Below are positions 42,787 to 51,047 of a DNA stretch of 64,000 nucleotides, in pieces. The stretch covers positions 1 through 64,000 of the forward strand of contig NZ_FMXB01000014.1 in NCBI RefSeq assembly GCF_900103415.1, written 5' to 3'. Position 1 is the stretch's first letter, and each line of letters starts with the position of its first letter. Under the pieces are notes generated by a model. That model worked only from the letters and a program-made list of their open reading frames with translations. It was not told where the DNA came from and ran no database searches. Source of the DNA: Methanobrevibacter millerae (GTDB lineage: Archaea > Methanobacteriota > Methanobacteria > Methanobacteriales > Methanobacteriaceae). The translations under genes and the position numbers were made by a program.

Positions 42787-43692
42787 CTATTTAGATTCTT
42801 CTATTTTGCGAATTTTTTCAAGTGGTATGTCGTATTGTGCGCTTATTTCTTCGGGACTGTTTTTTTTAAGGAGTTTTAGTATGATGTTTTCTTCTCCTTG
42901 TTCTATTCCTTGTTCTTTTCCTTGTTCTTTTCCTCTTTTTTCGGCTTGGTCTAATTTGTTTGCAAGCAGTACGTTTGCAAATTGTTCTTCAAATGGTCTT
43001 AATTCTAATGCTGACATATCTAAACCTCCAACTGCTTCTATTAATTGTTCTTCATCTTCCACATGCCTTCCAACCCATAGTCTCAGGCATTTCTTTGCTA
43101 CATATAATACCCATTCGTCGCCAATTACATGTTTGTATAATTTAACGCATTCAAGTATTGTATCAACAAAGTTTATATCATTTTGGTACTTTGGAAGCCA
43201 AATCAAATCAAGAATCTCAAATGCACTGCATTTTTCTTGTTTTTCTATTTTGTATTTGAGATTATTTAATCTTATGCTTCCACATCTTTCTTTTGATTTA
43301 ATCCATTTTGGATTAAAAAACATTAAATCATTGGCGAAATCAACTTCTTTGATGGGTAAGTCTCCTGTGTAGAATATGAATGGTTCCACATATCTTTTTG
43401 TTGCTGCGTGTGTGCTGATGCAGTACTCATAATCCCTTCTCATCAAATCAGCATCAATGCTTGAATGATGTTCAATATTTATCAGATTCCCGTTTTTTCT
43501 TTGTCTGACGGAATCTAAATTCAGGTTCTTATATCTTTCGGATACAAATCTTGACTCATATCCTCCAACAATATCATCTAATTTCGTTAGATATTCCGGA
43601 TATTCCTCTAATTGGGACATGCAAATGATATGAATCTCATCTTCAGCATCACTTCGAACAGGGACATATTTGCCTTTAATTTCTTTTGCCAT
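42787..43692 (-). CDS. Rpn-family / PD-(D/E)XK transposase-like nuclease protein
   Basis: A 301-residue protein. The N-terminal region shows the PDDEXK pattern in LNLDSVRQRKNGNLINIEHH, where D-x-R and NIEHHSS are the usual D...ExQ/H-type core of recombination-promoting Rpn proteins. Later blocks are YVEPFIFYTGDLP and FEILDLIWLPKYQND, and the C-terminus has the variable repeat EKRGKEQGKEQGIEQGEEN and EEISAQYDIPLEKIRKIEES. Rpn-like proteins resemble transposase nucleases but act on DNA in repair or defence. Start at the ATG at 43692 is clear. The catalytic role is likely but the exact residues were not verified. Confidence 0.72.
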   Translation of the reverse strand: MAKEIKGKYVPVRSDAEDEIHIICMSQLEEYPEYLTKLDDIVGGYESRFVSERYKNLNLDSVRQRKNGNLINIEHHSSIDADLMRRDYEYCISTHAATKRYVEPFIFYTGDLPIKEVDFANDLMFFNPKWIKSKERCGSIRLNNLKYKIEKQEKCSAFEILDLIWLPKYQNDINFVDTILECVKLYKHVIGDEWVLYVAKKCLRLWVGRHVEDEEQLIEAVGGLDMSALELRPFEEQFANVLLANKLDQAEKRGKEQGKEQGIEQGEENIILKLLKKNSPEEISAQYDIPLEKIRKIEESK

Positions 43693-43974
43693 ATGTATTC
43701 CTCATTTTAATTTTACACATGTTTATATTGGATTTAAAGCCTTATAAACCTTTGTTTTTTCAATTAAATTATGTTGTGAGGTAAATATTGCTTTTACTGA
43801 GTAAAATTGTCCTGTGTTTGTAAAATTGACCTCATCGAGTAATATTTCATTAAATGGTAATTATTGTCATCACAAGTAAAAGTCATTTCAAGCAATAATT
43901 TAATAACATAGTAAAATCAAATTACTCATCAAGGATACTAATTATCTTGTTAAAGCATTCTATGGAGGTCTGTA

Positions 43975-44211
43975 ATGAACGGTAAAAATCCAAATGATTC
44001 AAGCGTTTTAGTATCTAACTTGACAGATTACGATTCAGAAGATGAAAATATAGTTTCAGAAGAAATTAAATTCAATCATCAGGCCGGAAGCGGACATTAT
44101 AGGGAAATCCAATATAAAGACGGCGGATTCAGACAATTCGACGTTGATACCGGCAAGCTGATTGGCTCGTCTTACGAATCAGACCAGAAATATCTGCCTA
44201 AAATGGAATAA
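43975..44211 (+). CDS. Uncharacterised 78-residue acidic protein
   Basis: A small, charged, cytosolic-looking protein without signal peptide, cysteine cluster or repeat; its middle part QAGSGHYREIQYKDGGFRQF and DVDTGKLIGSSYES looks like a short beta-rich domain. It starts with AUG after a GGAGG-like site (TATGGAGGTCTGTA) and ends 13 nt before the start of a secreted protein on the same strand, so both are probably co-transcribed. Family unknown to me. Its real status as a gene is supported by the ribosome binding site. Confidence 0.6.
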   Translation: MNGKNPNDSSVLVSNLTDYDSEDENIVSEEIKFNHQAGSGHYREIQYKDGGFRQFDVDTGKLIGSSYESDQKYLPKME

Positions 44212-44224
44212 TCGAGGTGAAAAT

Positions 44225-44584
44225 GTGAATAAAAAGATTATCTTTGCGCTATTGATATTTGTGTTTGCATGTTCCTTTGCATATGCCGCTCAGGCAAGCC
44301 AAATTGAGATTACAAGTCCGGATACCCTTAAAAACGGTGATTTCTTTAACTTAACCTTAACTGCAAAAGACGGTTCTCCAATTGCCGATCAGGTAGTTGA
44401 CATTATCGTAATTGCAGAAAGCGGTGAGCAAAACCATATTAACTTCACCACTGATAAGGACGGTAAGTTAGGATTTGGTATTGCAGGCGTAAATCCTGGC
44501 CAATACACTTTCAACTGTACCTTCAACGGTACCGCTGACTTTGAAACCTGCAATGCATCTCAAAAATTAACTGTGACCGCATAG
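44225..44584 (+). CDS. Small secreted protein with one Ig-like domain
   Basis: A 119-residue protein starting at GTG 44225, with GAGGTGA a few bases upstream. A typical signal peptide (KIIFALLIFVFACSFAYAAQ) covers residues 4-23. The mature part is one Ig-like beta-sandwich with EITSPDTLKNGDFFNLTLTA, VNPGQYTFNCTFNGTADFET and a few N-x-T sequons, as in the Big domains of methanogen adhesin-like proteins. No membrane anchor or wall-binding domain follows, so it is released or bound by partners. It directly follows the 78-residue gene. Confidence 0.7.
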   Translation: MNKKIIFALLIFVFACSFAYAAQASQIEITSPDTLKNGDFFNLTLTAKDGSPIADQVVDIIVIAESGEQNHINFTTDKDGKLGFGIAGVNPGQYTFNCTFNGTADFETCNASQKLTVTA

Positions 44585-44616
44585 TTAATTTTTAAATTTT
44601 TTATTTTTTGATTTTT

Positions 44617-44892
44617 ATGATTTTAAAGGACATATTGGATTATTTTGACATTAATGTCAAGCTGCCCGAATACCTGTACTGTGAGACGTTCAGCGACGTT
44701 TTCCTAAGGGGCGAGCTTAAAAAGGAGAATGGCAGATATATTATCGTTGCCGAAACCCGAAAGGATGTTATCCACACCATGATTATCGATTCAGGTGATG
44801 ACTATCCCGTTGTAATATCATCCGAGCTTCCAAACGGCAAAACCAACGGCATCAAGTTTTCTAAAACCGAAGGCGATTTGACCTACATTTAA
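44617..44892 (+). CDS. Uncharacterised 91-residue protein
   Basis: A short protein with the strands FLRGELKKENGRYIIVAETR and VIHTMIIDSGDDYPVVISSE and no signal peptide or membrane helix. It starts with ATG at 44617, 33 nt after the Ig-like gene, on the same strand; no strong ribosome binding site is seen, so a leaderless or weak start is possible. I do not recognise a family. A beta-sheet-rich fold is suggested. Confidence 0.5.
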   Translation: MILKDILDYFDINVKLPEYLYCETFSDVFLRGELKKENGRYIIVAETRKDVIHTMIIDSGDDYPVVISSELPNGKTNGIKFSKTEGDLTYI

Positions 44893-44939
44893 CTTATTTT
44901 GCAAAAGCTTATTAAAGTGTAATTCGAATAATTAGAATT

Positions 44940-45872
44940 ATGAGAAAATCTAGTTTATTTTTAATGTTTTTAATTTTCCTTCTGGCTTTGGGTTTTGCGG
45001 CCAGTGAGGAAGTTAAGGATGAAAAAATGTCTTTTGATTTGATTTTTAATACGAACGTCTTAAATGATACTTTAGAGATTCATGTTGTCCTGCCCCATGA
45101 TGCGACAGGAAGCGTCCTCTATACAATCGACGGCAAGGATTACAGGGTCAACGTCAAAAACGGTGATGCACCATTGAACGTCAGCGATTTGAATCCGGGC
45201 AAATATGAGCTTAAGGCCAATTATTCCGGTAATGGAAACTACTCTGATATTGAAAATAAGACAATGGTTACGATTCCTGAAGTGGGTAAGCTTGCGCTGG
45301 GTGACAATTCCACAAATAACGATACCAATCCGGTAAAAAACGTTACAAATAAAACTAATAATGTAACCAATAAGACGGATTCCAAGAATGTCACGAATAA
45401 CGTTACAAATAAGACTGATTCCAAAAATGTTACAAATAACGTTACTAATAAGACCAATACTAAAAATGCTACTAATCTGTTAAATAGCGTTACCAATAAG
45501 ACTAAAAATACTACTAATCTGTTAAATAACGTTACCAATAAGACAGATTCCAAAAATAACACAAATCCGTTGAAAAACATTACAAACAACACTGCCAATC
45601 TCTTAAATAACGTTACCAACAAGACTAACAATACAGTTATAAACAATAATACGACTGTTGTTGTCACGGACAATCAGACCGCAAACAATACTGCAACCGG
45701 CAACGATAAAGGAGTTGATAATATTTCAGAAGTGGCCCATAATTCGCCAAAGAAACCTAAGATCAATCAAAATAATAACCCGTACAAGCTGGATGCTAAA
45801 ACGGGTATTCCAATCGCATTAGTTATACTCGCTATAGCTATATTCTTAGGAGTTAAAAGATATAATTTGTAA
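44940..45872 (+). CDS. Surface stalk protein with dense N-glycosylation sequons and a C-terminal anchor
   Basis: A 310-residue protein with a signal peptide (SLFLMFLIFLLALGFAASEE), then an Ig-like domain (residues about 30-110, VLYTIDGKDYRVNVKNGDAP and KYELKANYSGNGNYSD). From about 120 to 255 it is a low-complexity stalk built of N-x-(T/S) units such as NVTNKTDSKNVTNN, giving roughly thirty sequons. It ends with a membrane helix and KRYNL (IPIALVILAIAIFLGVKRYN). If N-glycosylated by AglB, the stalk would be a glycan-coated extended rod holding the Ig domain away from the membrane. A terminator hairpin follows. Confidence 0.75.
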   Translation: MRKSSLFLMFLIFLLALGFAASEEVKDEKMSFDLIFNTNVLNDTLEIHVVLPHDATGSVLYTIDGKDYRVNVKNGDAPLNVSDLNPGKYELKANYSGNGNYSDIENKTMVTIPEVGKLALGDNSTNNDTNPVKNVTNKTNNVTNKTDSKNVTNNVTNKTDSKNVTNNVTNKTNTKNATNLLNSVTNKTKNTTNLLNNVTNKTDSKNNTNPLKNITNNTANLLNNVTNKTNNTVINNNTTVVVTDNQTANNTATGNDKGVDNISEVAHNSPKKPKINQNNNPYKLDAKTGIPIALVILAIAIFLGVKRYNL

Positions 45873-45879
45873 AAAATGA

Positions 45880-45920
45880 ATCGAAATTATCATATTAATT
45901 TCGATACTTCTTTTTTTATT
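45880..45920 (+). terminator. Terminator after the sequon-rich gene
   Basis: ATCGAAATTA at 45880-45889 pairs with TAATTTCGAT at 45896-45905; loop TCATAT; followed by a T-run (CTTCTTTTTTTATTT). A good intrinsic-style terminator. Confidence 0.7.
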
Positions 45921-46446
45921 TCAACAAAAAATGAGCCGGTGGGTGGTTTACTGATTTTACTTGCTTTTTAGAGTATTGATTTTGGAAGGTAATTTTTTGC
46001 TGATTTTTAAAGTTTCAACAGTTTGCTTTTAATAATTTTCAACATCTACATGTCTTAGATGAAAAATATTGATTTTACATGATGATGTTTTCAAATAGCA
46101 TTTTGCTGTTATGATTATGGGTTATTTTTTTAGAGTATGCTATTTAATTGAAGCTAATTTGATTTAATTTGAGTGTTTTTCTTTTCGGATTTTCTAATGT
46201 ATTATAATGTCTGTTTTGATTTGAAGTATTTTAATCTTTTTTTCCCTGCTGATTAAATTTTCACCTTTTCATTAGAATATTGATTTAAGGAGGTTATATT
46301 ATCTGAAAAGAAACTAGCTACTTTATATACTACTTTGGAATTATATATTTTCGTAAATTTGATATTTGCTGGCATTTGCATCTTGACTTTTAATGGTCTT
46401 GATGTTTATCAAATCTTGATATTAATTAGTTTAAAAGCGTGATAAT
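45921..46446. other. AT-rich intergenic region upstream of the Ntn-hydrolase gene
   Basis: No gene supported. The most useful element is a TATA box TTTATATACTACTTT at 46322-46336, with CTAGCTA in front. The first TATA-based start would lie about 25 nt downstream of it, leaving a leader of about 85-90 nt. The same 15-mer occurs at 57069. Confidence 0.5.
46322..46336 (+). promoter_or_regulatory. TATA box (boxA) of the Ntn-hydrolase gene
   Basis: TTTATATACTACTTT is a strong archaeal TATA box. Its exact recurrence at 57069 upstream of another gene suggests a preferred promoter sequence in this organism. Confidence 0.5.
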
Positions 46447-47634
46447 ATGACATCAGAAGTGTTAACTATGAATAAAAGCGCTATTGCTATGGCGGCTGAT
46501 AGTGCGGTGACGGTAAATGGAAGTAAAACATATAATGGAGTAAATAAATTATTCATGCTCTCTCAGGATAATCCTCCAATGGGCATGATGATTTACGGAT
46601 CAGCGGATTTTGAAAAGATTCCGATGGAAACATTAATTAAAGAATATCGCAAAAGAACAGATTTTGAGGAAAAAGATATTATTTCAATTAAAGATGATTT
46701 CTTAGAATTTTTGGGCAAAAATACTCCAAATTCGGATTTCGAATCAATGATTGAATCAGGATTAGAATTATTCAAACCCCTTATTGTTCGTCAGATGGAA
46801 AATTATGAAGGTTCTTTGGTTGATTTTTTAAAATCCAGAGTTACTCAAGATTTGCCGGACTTTTTAAATGACTATAATCAGATTATAAAACAATACGATA
46901 ATGAATTTGAAGAAATCATTCCTGATTATGTTGAAGATGAGCATCATGATGAAATTGTAACTTTATTGAAAAATATCTTTTTCAATTATTTAATGAGAAT
47001 GGGCACTGGTATTGTTATTTCCGGTTTTAATACTCAAGATCTCTTTCCTTCAGTTGTAAAATTTAACATATGTCTAAATAATTCTGGGAAAATAGAAATT
47101 GTTGATTATGAAGAATTGATTAATTATGATGGAAGTGGAATATTTCCTTTTGCCCAAAAAGATGTTATAAATACCTTTTTAACAGGCATTGATTCAACTA
47201 TGGAGAATGCAATTGTAGAACTATTTAGTAATTTTCTTGATAATCATCTGGAAAAAATACGTGTAGAGTTTAATTCAAATGATGAAATTAAAAATAATTA
47301 TCTATCTCTAGTTAATCAAATTTTAGATAATTTTTCTATGAGTTCTGATATTGGGGTGGAGGAGTTTATAAGAGATATTGCAAAATTAAAAGATAATTAT
47401 GCATATCCTATTTTAAATTCTGTGGCAGTATTACCAAAGGAGGAATTAGCTAACATGGTAGAATCTCTAATTCGCATTACATCTTTAAAGCGTAAAATGG
47501 ATTCAAATTTGGAAACTGTTGGTGGGGATATAGATGTATCTATTATTTCTAAAGGAGATGGTTATATTTGGAAAAAGAAAAAACATTATTTTGATGTGGA
47601 GTTGAATCCGCAATTTTTTAATAAAAATAAGTAA
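46447..47634 (+). CDS. Large proteasome-beta/HslV-like Ntn hydrolase
   Basis: A 395-residue protein whose first 40 residues match the active-site frame of 20S proteasome beta subunits. After Met removal, Thr1 (TSEVLTMNKSAIAMAADS) aligns with the nucleophile; Asp17 in AADS and Lys33 in VNKLFML are exactly where the proteasome triad has them. Later GTGIVISGFNTQDLFPSVVK resembles the second half of the Ntn fold (AGFD...P.VY). An insert of some 150 residues (EEIIPDYVEDEHHDEI region) separates the two. It is not the organism's own proteasome, being far longer. The role may be peptidase or amidase. It has no signal peptide. Confidence 0.75.
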   Translation: MTSEVLTMNKSAIAMAADSAVTVNGSKTYNGVNKLFMLSQDNPPMGMMIYGSADFEKIPMETLIKEYRKRTDFEEKDIISIKDDFLEFLGKNTPNSDFESMIESGLELFKPLIVRQMENYEGSLVDFLKSRVTQDLPDFLNDYNQIIKQYDNEFEEIIPDYVEDEHHDEIVTLLKNIFFNYLMRMGTGIVISGFNTQDLFPSVVKFNICLNNSGKIEIVDYEELINYDGSGIFPFAQKDVINTFLTGIDSTMENAIVELFSNFLDNHLEKIRVEFNSNDEIKNNYLSLVNQILDNFSMSSDIGVEEFIRDIAKLKDNYAYPILNSVAVLPKEELANMVESLIRITSLKRKMDSNLETVGGDIDVSIISKGDGYIWKKKKHYFDVELNPQFFNKNK

Positions 47635-47699
47635 ATAATATAATTTAAATAATATTGTATTCATATAGAAACATAATGATATATATTTAAGGTGATTAA

Positions 47700-47834
47700 A
47701 TGGTAATATATTATGCAAAAGAGGATCCTAAATATGAATTTTTTGATGAAATAGCTTTTATAAATTTAGCTATAAAATTATCTAATGAATCATTTGAGAA
47801 ATTTATTGAAGAGTTTGATAAGAGGAAACATTGA
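47700..47834 (+). CDS. 44-residue microprotein, copy 1
   Basis: A short gene with a strong AAGGTGATTAA ribosome binding site and start at 47700. The protein is MVIYYAKEDPKYEFFDEIAF, continuing into a helix with SFEKFIEEFDKRKH. It is mostly helical, charged and without signal peptide or Cys. A near copy of the gene, its ribosome binding site and its terminator follows at 48025. It lies just after the Ntn-hydrolase gene (gap 65 nt). No family recognised; a toxin-antitoxin or regulatory peptide role is possible. Confidence 0.6.
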   Translation: MVIYYAKEDPKYEFFDEIAFINLAIKLSNESFEKFIEEFDKRKH

Positions 47835-47855
47835 GTATTTTAGTGTTTTTTTTAG

Positions 47856-47882
47856 AGTATGATATGTTATTTCATACTTTTT
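47856..47882 (+). terminator. Terminator after microprotein 1
   Basis: AGTATGA at 47856-47862 pairs with TCATACT at 47872-47878, followed by a T-rich run. The same hairpin follows copy 2, at 48180-48201, so it was duplicated along with the gene. Confidence 0.6.
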
Positions 47883-48024
47883 AATAATTTTTGCTTGTTT
47901 TTTTGTGTTTTAGTAAAGTATTAATATTGCTTGAAATATAATTTATTTGGTGATAATTTTCTTTTTTAAGAATTATGCCATTACCATAGATTTTGTGTTT
48001 AATTAATAGTTTTTAGGTGATTAC

Positions 48025-48159
48025 ATGGTAATATATTATGCGAAAGAGGATCCTAAGTATCAATTTTTTGATGAAATAGCATTTAGAAATTTAGCAATTA
48101 AAATATCTAATGAATCTATTGAAAATATTAGAAAAGAGTTGGATAAGAGGAAAGATTGA
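48025..48159 (+). CDS. 44-residue microprotein, copy 2
   Basis: A paralogue of the preceding microprotein: the first 20 residues differ in only one place (Glu to Gln at residue 13), and later residues differ more (ISNESIENIRKELDKRKD at the end). AGGTGATTAC lies before the ATG. The pattern of a conserved N-terminal half with a drifting C-terminal half suggests that both copies are maintained and translated. The two genes are about 190 nt apart, with T-rich DNA between. Function unknown. Confidence 0.6.
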   Translation: MVIYYAKEDPKYQFFDEIAFRNLAIKISNESIENIRKELDKRKD

Positions 48160-48179
48160 GTATTTTAGTGTTTTTTTAG

Positions 48180-48201
48180 AGTATGATTGTTATGTCATAC
48201 T
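48180..48201 (+). terminator. Terminator after microprotein 2
   Basis: AGTATGA at 48180-48186 pairs with TCATACT at 48195-48201. It is the copy of the hairpin after the first microprotein gene. Confidence 0.5.
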
Positions 48202-48658
48202 TGTTATCTATTTCATAAACAAGTGATATTGATAAAAAAATTAACAAGTCTGATTTAGCAATGCTCCCAAAAATGGACTCTTCACGACCTATCGTCAAAT
48301 CAAAACTACACTTAATAATTTTGATACTTTTTTTATTATCTATTAATTTAATTAATCCTATATTTCAGTTACTTGATTTCAGCAGAAATTTCCAAAAGAT
48401 GGGCTCTTTTTACAGCTTAAATGGATAATAATAAGCACTTAATTTAAACAAATAAGGATATATTTAATTTTATATGCTAATCAAGCAATAATTAAAATTG
48501 AATGGCTAAAACAACGAATATATCATCCATAAAAACGGAATTTTTTTTCAAAAATCAGATTTCAAATCAGCAAGTCCGAATTATCCATTAATTAATATTA
48601 TATAAGATTTAAAACAAAGTTAATTGTATAATAATTCAAAAATTAATTTGTTGATATC
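48202..48658. other. Intergenic region upstream of the pur operon
   Basis: No gene is seen in these 457 bases. A TATA-like ATTATATAAGATTT at 48597-48610 is the probable promoter of purC, about 50 nt before the ATG at 48659. A weakly repeated motif (AAAATGGACTCTT near 48272 and AAAGATGGGCTCTTT near 48396) is present, without known meaning. Confidence 0.4.
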
Positions 48659-49387
48659 ATGGAGAAAAAAGAGTTAATTAACCAGGGTAAAGTGAAAAGT
48701 GTTTTCACCACGGATAATGCCGATGAGGTCATTATCGAGTTTCGTGACGATATGACTGCCGGTGACGGCGCTAGAAAAGAGGTCATGACCAATAAGGGCG
48801 CTTACAATGCAGTCATTTCAGCTAAAATCTTCAAGGTTTTGGAAAATGAAGGTGTTGAAACGCAGTTCATCGATTTACCAGAAAACAATGTAATGTTAGC
48901 TAAAAAGCTTGAAATGATTCCTATTGAAGTCATTGTAAGAAACATAGCTACCGGAAGTTTAGTTCGTAAATATCCGATTGAAGAAGGTAAAAAACTGGAT
49001 CCTCCAATCGTGCAGATGGATTTCAAGGATGATGAGTACCACGATCCTATGCTTAACGATTCGCTGATTCAGGCATTGGGCATTGCCACTCCCGAAGAGG
49101 TCGACATCCTGACCGAAAAGGCATTGAAAATCAATGATGTCCTGACTGAATTTTTCAAGGATGCAGGCATCATTCTGGTCGATTTCAAGGTTGAATTCGG
49201 TAAGGATTCACAAGGTAACATCCTATTGGGTGATGAGATTTCCCCTGACGGATGCAGGCTCTGGGATGCTGAAACCCTGGAAATGCTTGATAAGGAACTG
49301 TTCAGAGAAGGCAAGGATTCAGAAGTCATGGATGCCTACGTTGAAGTTTACAATAGAATTATTCCCGATGATGAAAAGGTGATTTAA
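48659..49387 (+). CDS. purC: SAICAR synthetase (phosphoribosylaminoimidazole-succinocarboxamide synthase)
   Basis: PurC ligates aspartate to CAIR with ATP, in purine biosynthesis. The 242-residue length is usual. Signature blocks are LINQGKVKSVFTTDN near the start, FRDDMTAGDGARKEVMTNKG, PIEVIVRNIATGSLVRKYP and VDFKVEFGKDSQGNILLGDE with ISPDGCRLWD, all PurC motifs that hold ATP and substrate. It is the first gene of a five-gene plus-strand run; purS starts at the base after its stop. AAG before the start is weak. The call is very secure. Confidence 0.97.
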   Translation: MEKKELINQGKVKSVFTTDNADEVIIEFRDDMTAGDGARKEVMTNKGAYNAVISAKIFKVLENEGVETQFIDLPENNVMLAKKLEMIPIEVIVRNIATGSLVRKYPIEEGKKLDPPIVQMDFKDDEYHDPMLNDSLIQALGIATPEEVDILTEKALKINDVLTEFFKDAGIILVDFKVEFGKDSQGNILLGDEISPDGCRLWDAETLEMLDKELFREGKDSEVMDAYVEVYNRIIPDDEKVI

Positions 49388-49654
49388 ATGTTATTTGATA
49401 TAGAAGTTAAAATTTCTCTTAAAAGCGGTATGTTGAACCCTGAAGCCAGTACAATCGAAAGGTCTTTAGCCTTATTGGGCTATGAAGTCAAAAACGCCAA
49501 GACCGTTGACATTATCAAGTTCCAGATGGAAGGCGAAGACAGGGAAGTAATCCGTGAAAACGTCGTTGACATGTGTGAAAGGCTTTTGTGCAATCCTGTA
49601 ATTCACAATTATAAGATCAACGTTATCCCACAGAATATGGCCTGCGGTAAATAA
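49388..49654 (+). CDS. purS: FGAM synthase subunit PurS
   Basis: PurS is the small subunit joining PurL and PurQ into an active formylglycinamidine ribonucleotide synthase. This 88-residue protein begins [20 protein letters not shown], followed by the short helix and strand pattern [20 protein letters not shown] and a C-terminal [17 protein letters not shown] strand. It starts directly after the purC stop and lies 10 nt before purQ. The order purC-purS-purQ is a common archaeal arrangement. purL is not in this window. Confidence 0.93.
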   Translation: MLFDIEVKISLKSGMLNPEASTIERSLALLGYEVKNAKTVDIIKFQMEGEDREVIRENVVDMCERLLCNPVIHNYKINVIPQNMACGK

Positions 49655-49664
49655 GGTGGTTTAA

Positions 49665-50309
49665 GTGAAAATCGGAGTAATTAGATTTCCCGGAACCAAT
49701 TGTGACAGGGACGTGGCCCACGCCATAGAACTGGTCGGCATGCAGGCAGAATACGTCTGGTGGAACAGCGACGATTTGACTGACTTTGACGGCGTTGTCA
49801 TTCCCGGTGGATTTTCATACGGAGACTACTTAAGGGCCGGCGCAATGGCATCAATAACTCCCGTAATCGATGGAATCAAGGCGCTGGTTAAAGAGGAAAA
49901 GCCTGTTTTGGGAATCTGTAACGGAGCTCAGATATTGGGTGAAATCGGACTTGTTCCAGGAATTTTCATCACGAATGAAAACCCTAAATTCAACTGCGAA
50001 TGGGTTGACCTGAAGGTTTCCTCAACAAGAACTCCCTTCACAAAGGATTTCAAGAAAGGACAGACCGTCAAGATTCCTATTGCCCATGCGGAAGGCAGGT
50101 TCTACACCGAAAACATTGACCTGTTAAAGGATCAGGACCAGATTGTATTGCAGTTCAAGGACAGAAACCCTAACGGTTCAATGGAAGCAATCACAAGCGT
50201 CTGTGACGAATCAGGACTTGTATGCGCAATGATGCCTCACCCTGAAAGGGCCTGTGAAGAGATTTTGGGCTCAACGGACGGATTGAATTTCTTTAAGGGA
50301 TTTTTATAG
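49665..50309 (+). CDS. purQ: FGAM synthase glutaminase subunit PurQ
   Basis: PurQ hydrolyses glutamine and passes ammonia to PurL. The 214-residue class I glutamine amidotransferase domain has [15 protein letters not shown] and the nucleophile Cys in [12 protein letters not shown], plus the catalytic His/Glu pair in [15 protein letters not shown]-terminus [20 protein letters not shown] is typical. It uses a GTG start at 49665 with AAGGTGG about 6 nt before it. It sits in the operon with purC and purS, and the SUMT gene follows after 16 nt. Very secure. Confidence 0.96.
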   Translation: MKIGVIRFPGTNCDRDVAHAIELVGMQAEYVWWNSDDLTDFDGVVIPGGFSYGDYLRAGAMASITPVIDGIKALVKEEKPVLGICNGAQILGEIGLVPGIFITNENPKFNCEWVDLKVSSTRTPFTKDFKKGQTVKIPIAHAEGRFYTENIDLLKDQDQIVLQFKDRNPNGSMEAITSVCDESGLVCAMMPHPERACEEILGSTDGLNFFKGFL

Positions 50310-50325
50310 ACAAAAAGTGATTTAA

Positions 50326-51036
50326 ATGGTAGTTTATTTAATCGGTGCCGGACCCGGAGATGCGGACCTGATAACTCTAAAGGCGGTAAAGGCTTTAAAC
50401 AAGGCCGATGTTGTTTTATACGATTATCTGGCCAATGAGGAAATATTGGCACATGCTCCTGAAGACGCTGAAAGGATTTATGTCGGAAAGAAAGCCGGTG
50501 AACACTACAAGACCCAGGATGAAATCAACGAGTTAATTATCGATGAGGCCAAAAAGCATGAAAACGTTGTAAGGCTTAAGGGCGGTGACCCATTTGTCTT
50601 CGGCCGTGGCGGAGAAGAGATACTGGCATTAATGGAACATGATATCAAGTTTGAAGTTATTCCTGGCGTAACCTCAGCTATCGGTGCGCCAACGTCACTG
50701 GGACTTCCTGTAACTCACAGGGCGGTTGCAACGTCACTTACAATCGTAACCGGTCATGAAGACCCGACCAAGCCTGAAAGTCAGGTGCACTGGGACTATA
50801 CTGCCGACACGTTAGTTATATTAATGGGAATAGGCAATATTAAAGAAAATACTTCTGAGATTATGAAGTACCGTGACAAGGACACTCCGGTATGCGCTAT
50901 AGAAAGCGGCACCCTGCCTGATGAAAACGTTATATTTGGCACGTTAGAAAATATTTCCGAAAAGGAAATCAGGACTCCGGCCATTTTAATCATAGGGGAA
51001 GTCGTAAAGCTTTATGAGGATATTTATAATTATTAA
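50326..51036 (+). CDS. cobA: Uroporphyrinogen-III C-methyltransferase (SUMT)
   Basis: SUMT methylates uroporphyrinogen III twice with SAM to precorrin-2, at the branch to cobalamin, siroheme and coenzyme F430. The 236-residue protein has [20 protein letters not shown] at the start, [37 protein letters not shown] and [13 protein letters not shown], the typical SUMT blocks. It is a stand-alone form, not fused to HemD, whose gene is at 12136. Being in the purine/glmS operon is a quirk of position rather than function. SAM comes from MetK. Confidence 0.95.
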   Translation: MVVYLIGAGPGDADLITLKAVKALNKADVVLYDYLANEEILAHAPEDAERIYVGKKAGEHYKTQDEINELIIDEAKKHENVVRLKGGDPFVFGRGGEEILALMEHDIKFEVIPGVTSAIGAPTSLGLPVTHRAVATSLTIVTGHEDPTKPESQVHWDYTADTLVILMGIGNIKENTSEIMKYRDKDTPVCAIESGTLPDENVIFGTLENISEKEIRTPAILIIGEVVKLYEDIYNY

Positions 51037-51047
51037 TTGGTGTTAAC

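Noticed and set aside
45330-45620. Repeated AATAACGTTAC/AATAAGAC units that could be taken for a CRISPR array
   Set aside because: Units are irregular, in codon phase and encode NVTNKT-type repeats in one frame; there are no spacers of constant length.
45239-45673. Minus-strand hydrophobic frame opposite the sequon-rich gene
   Set aside because: It is the complement of the AAC/ACN-rich repeat, giving Leu/Val/Phe runs by composition; the plus-strand frame has signal peptide and anchor.
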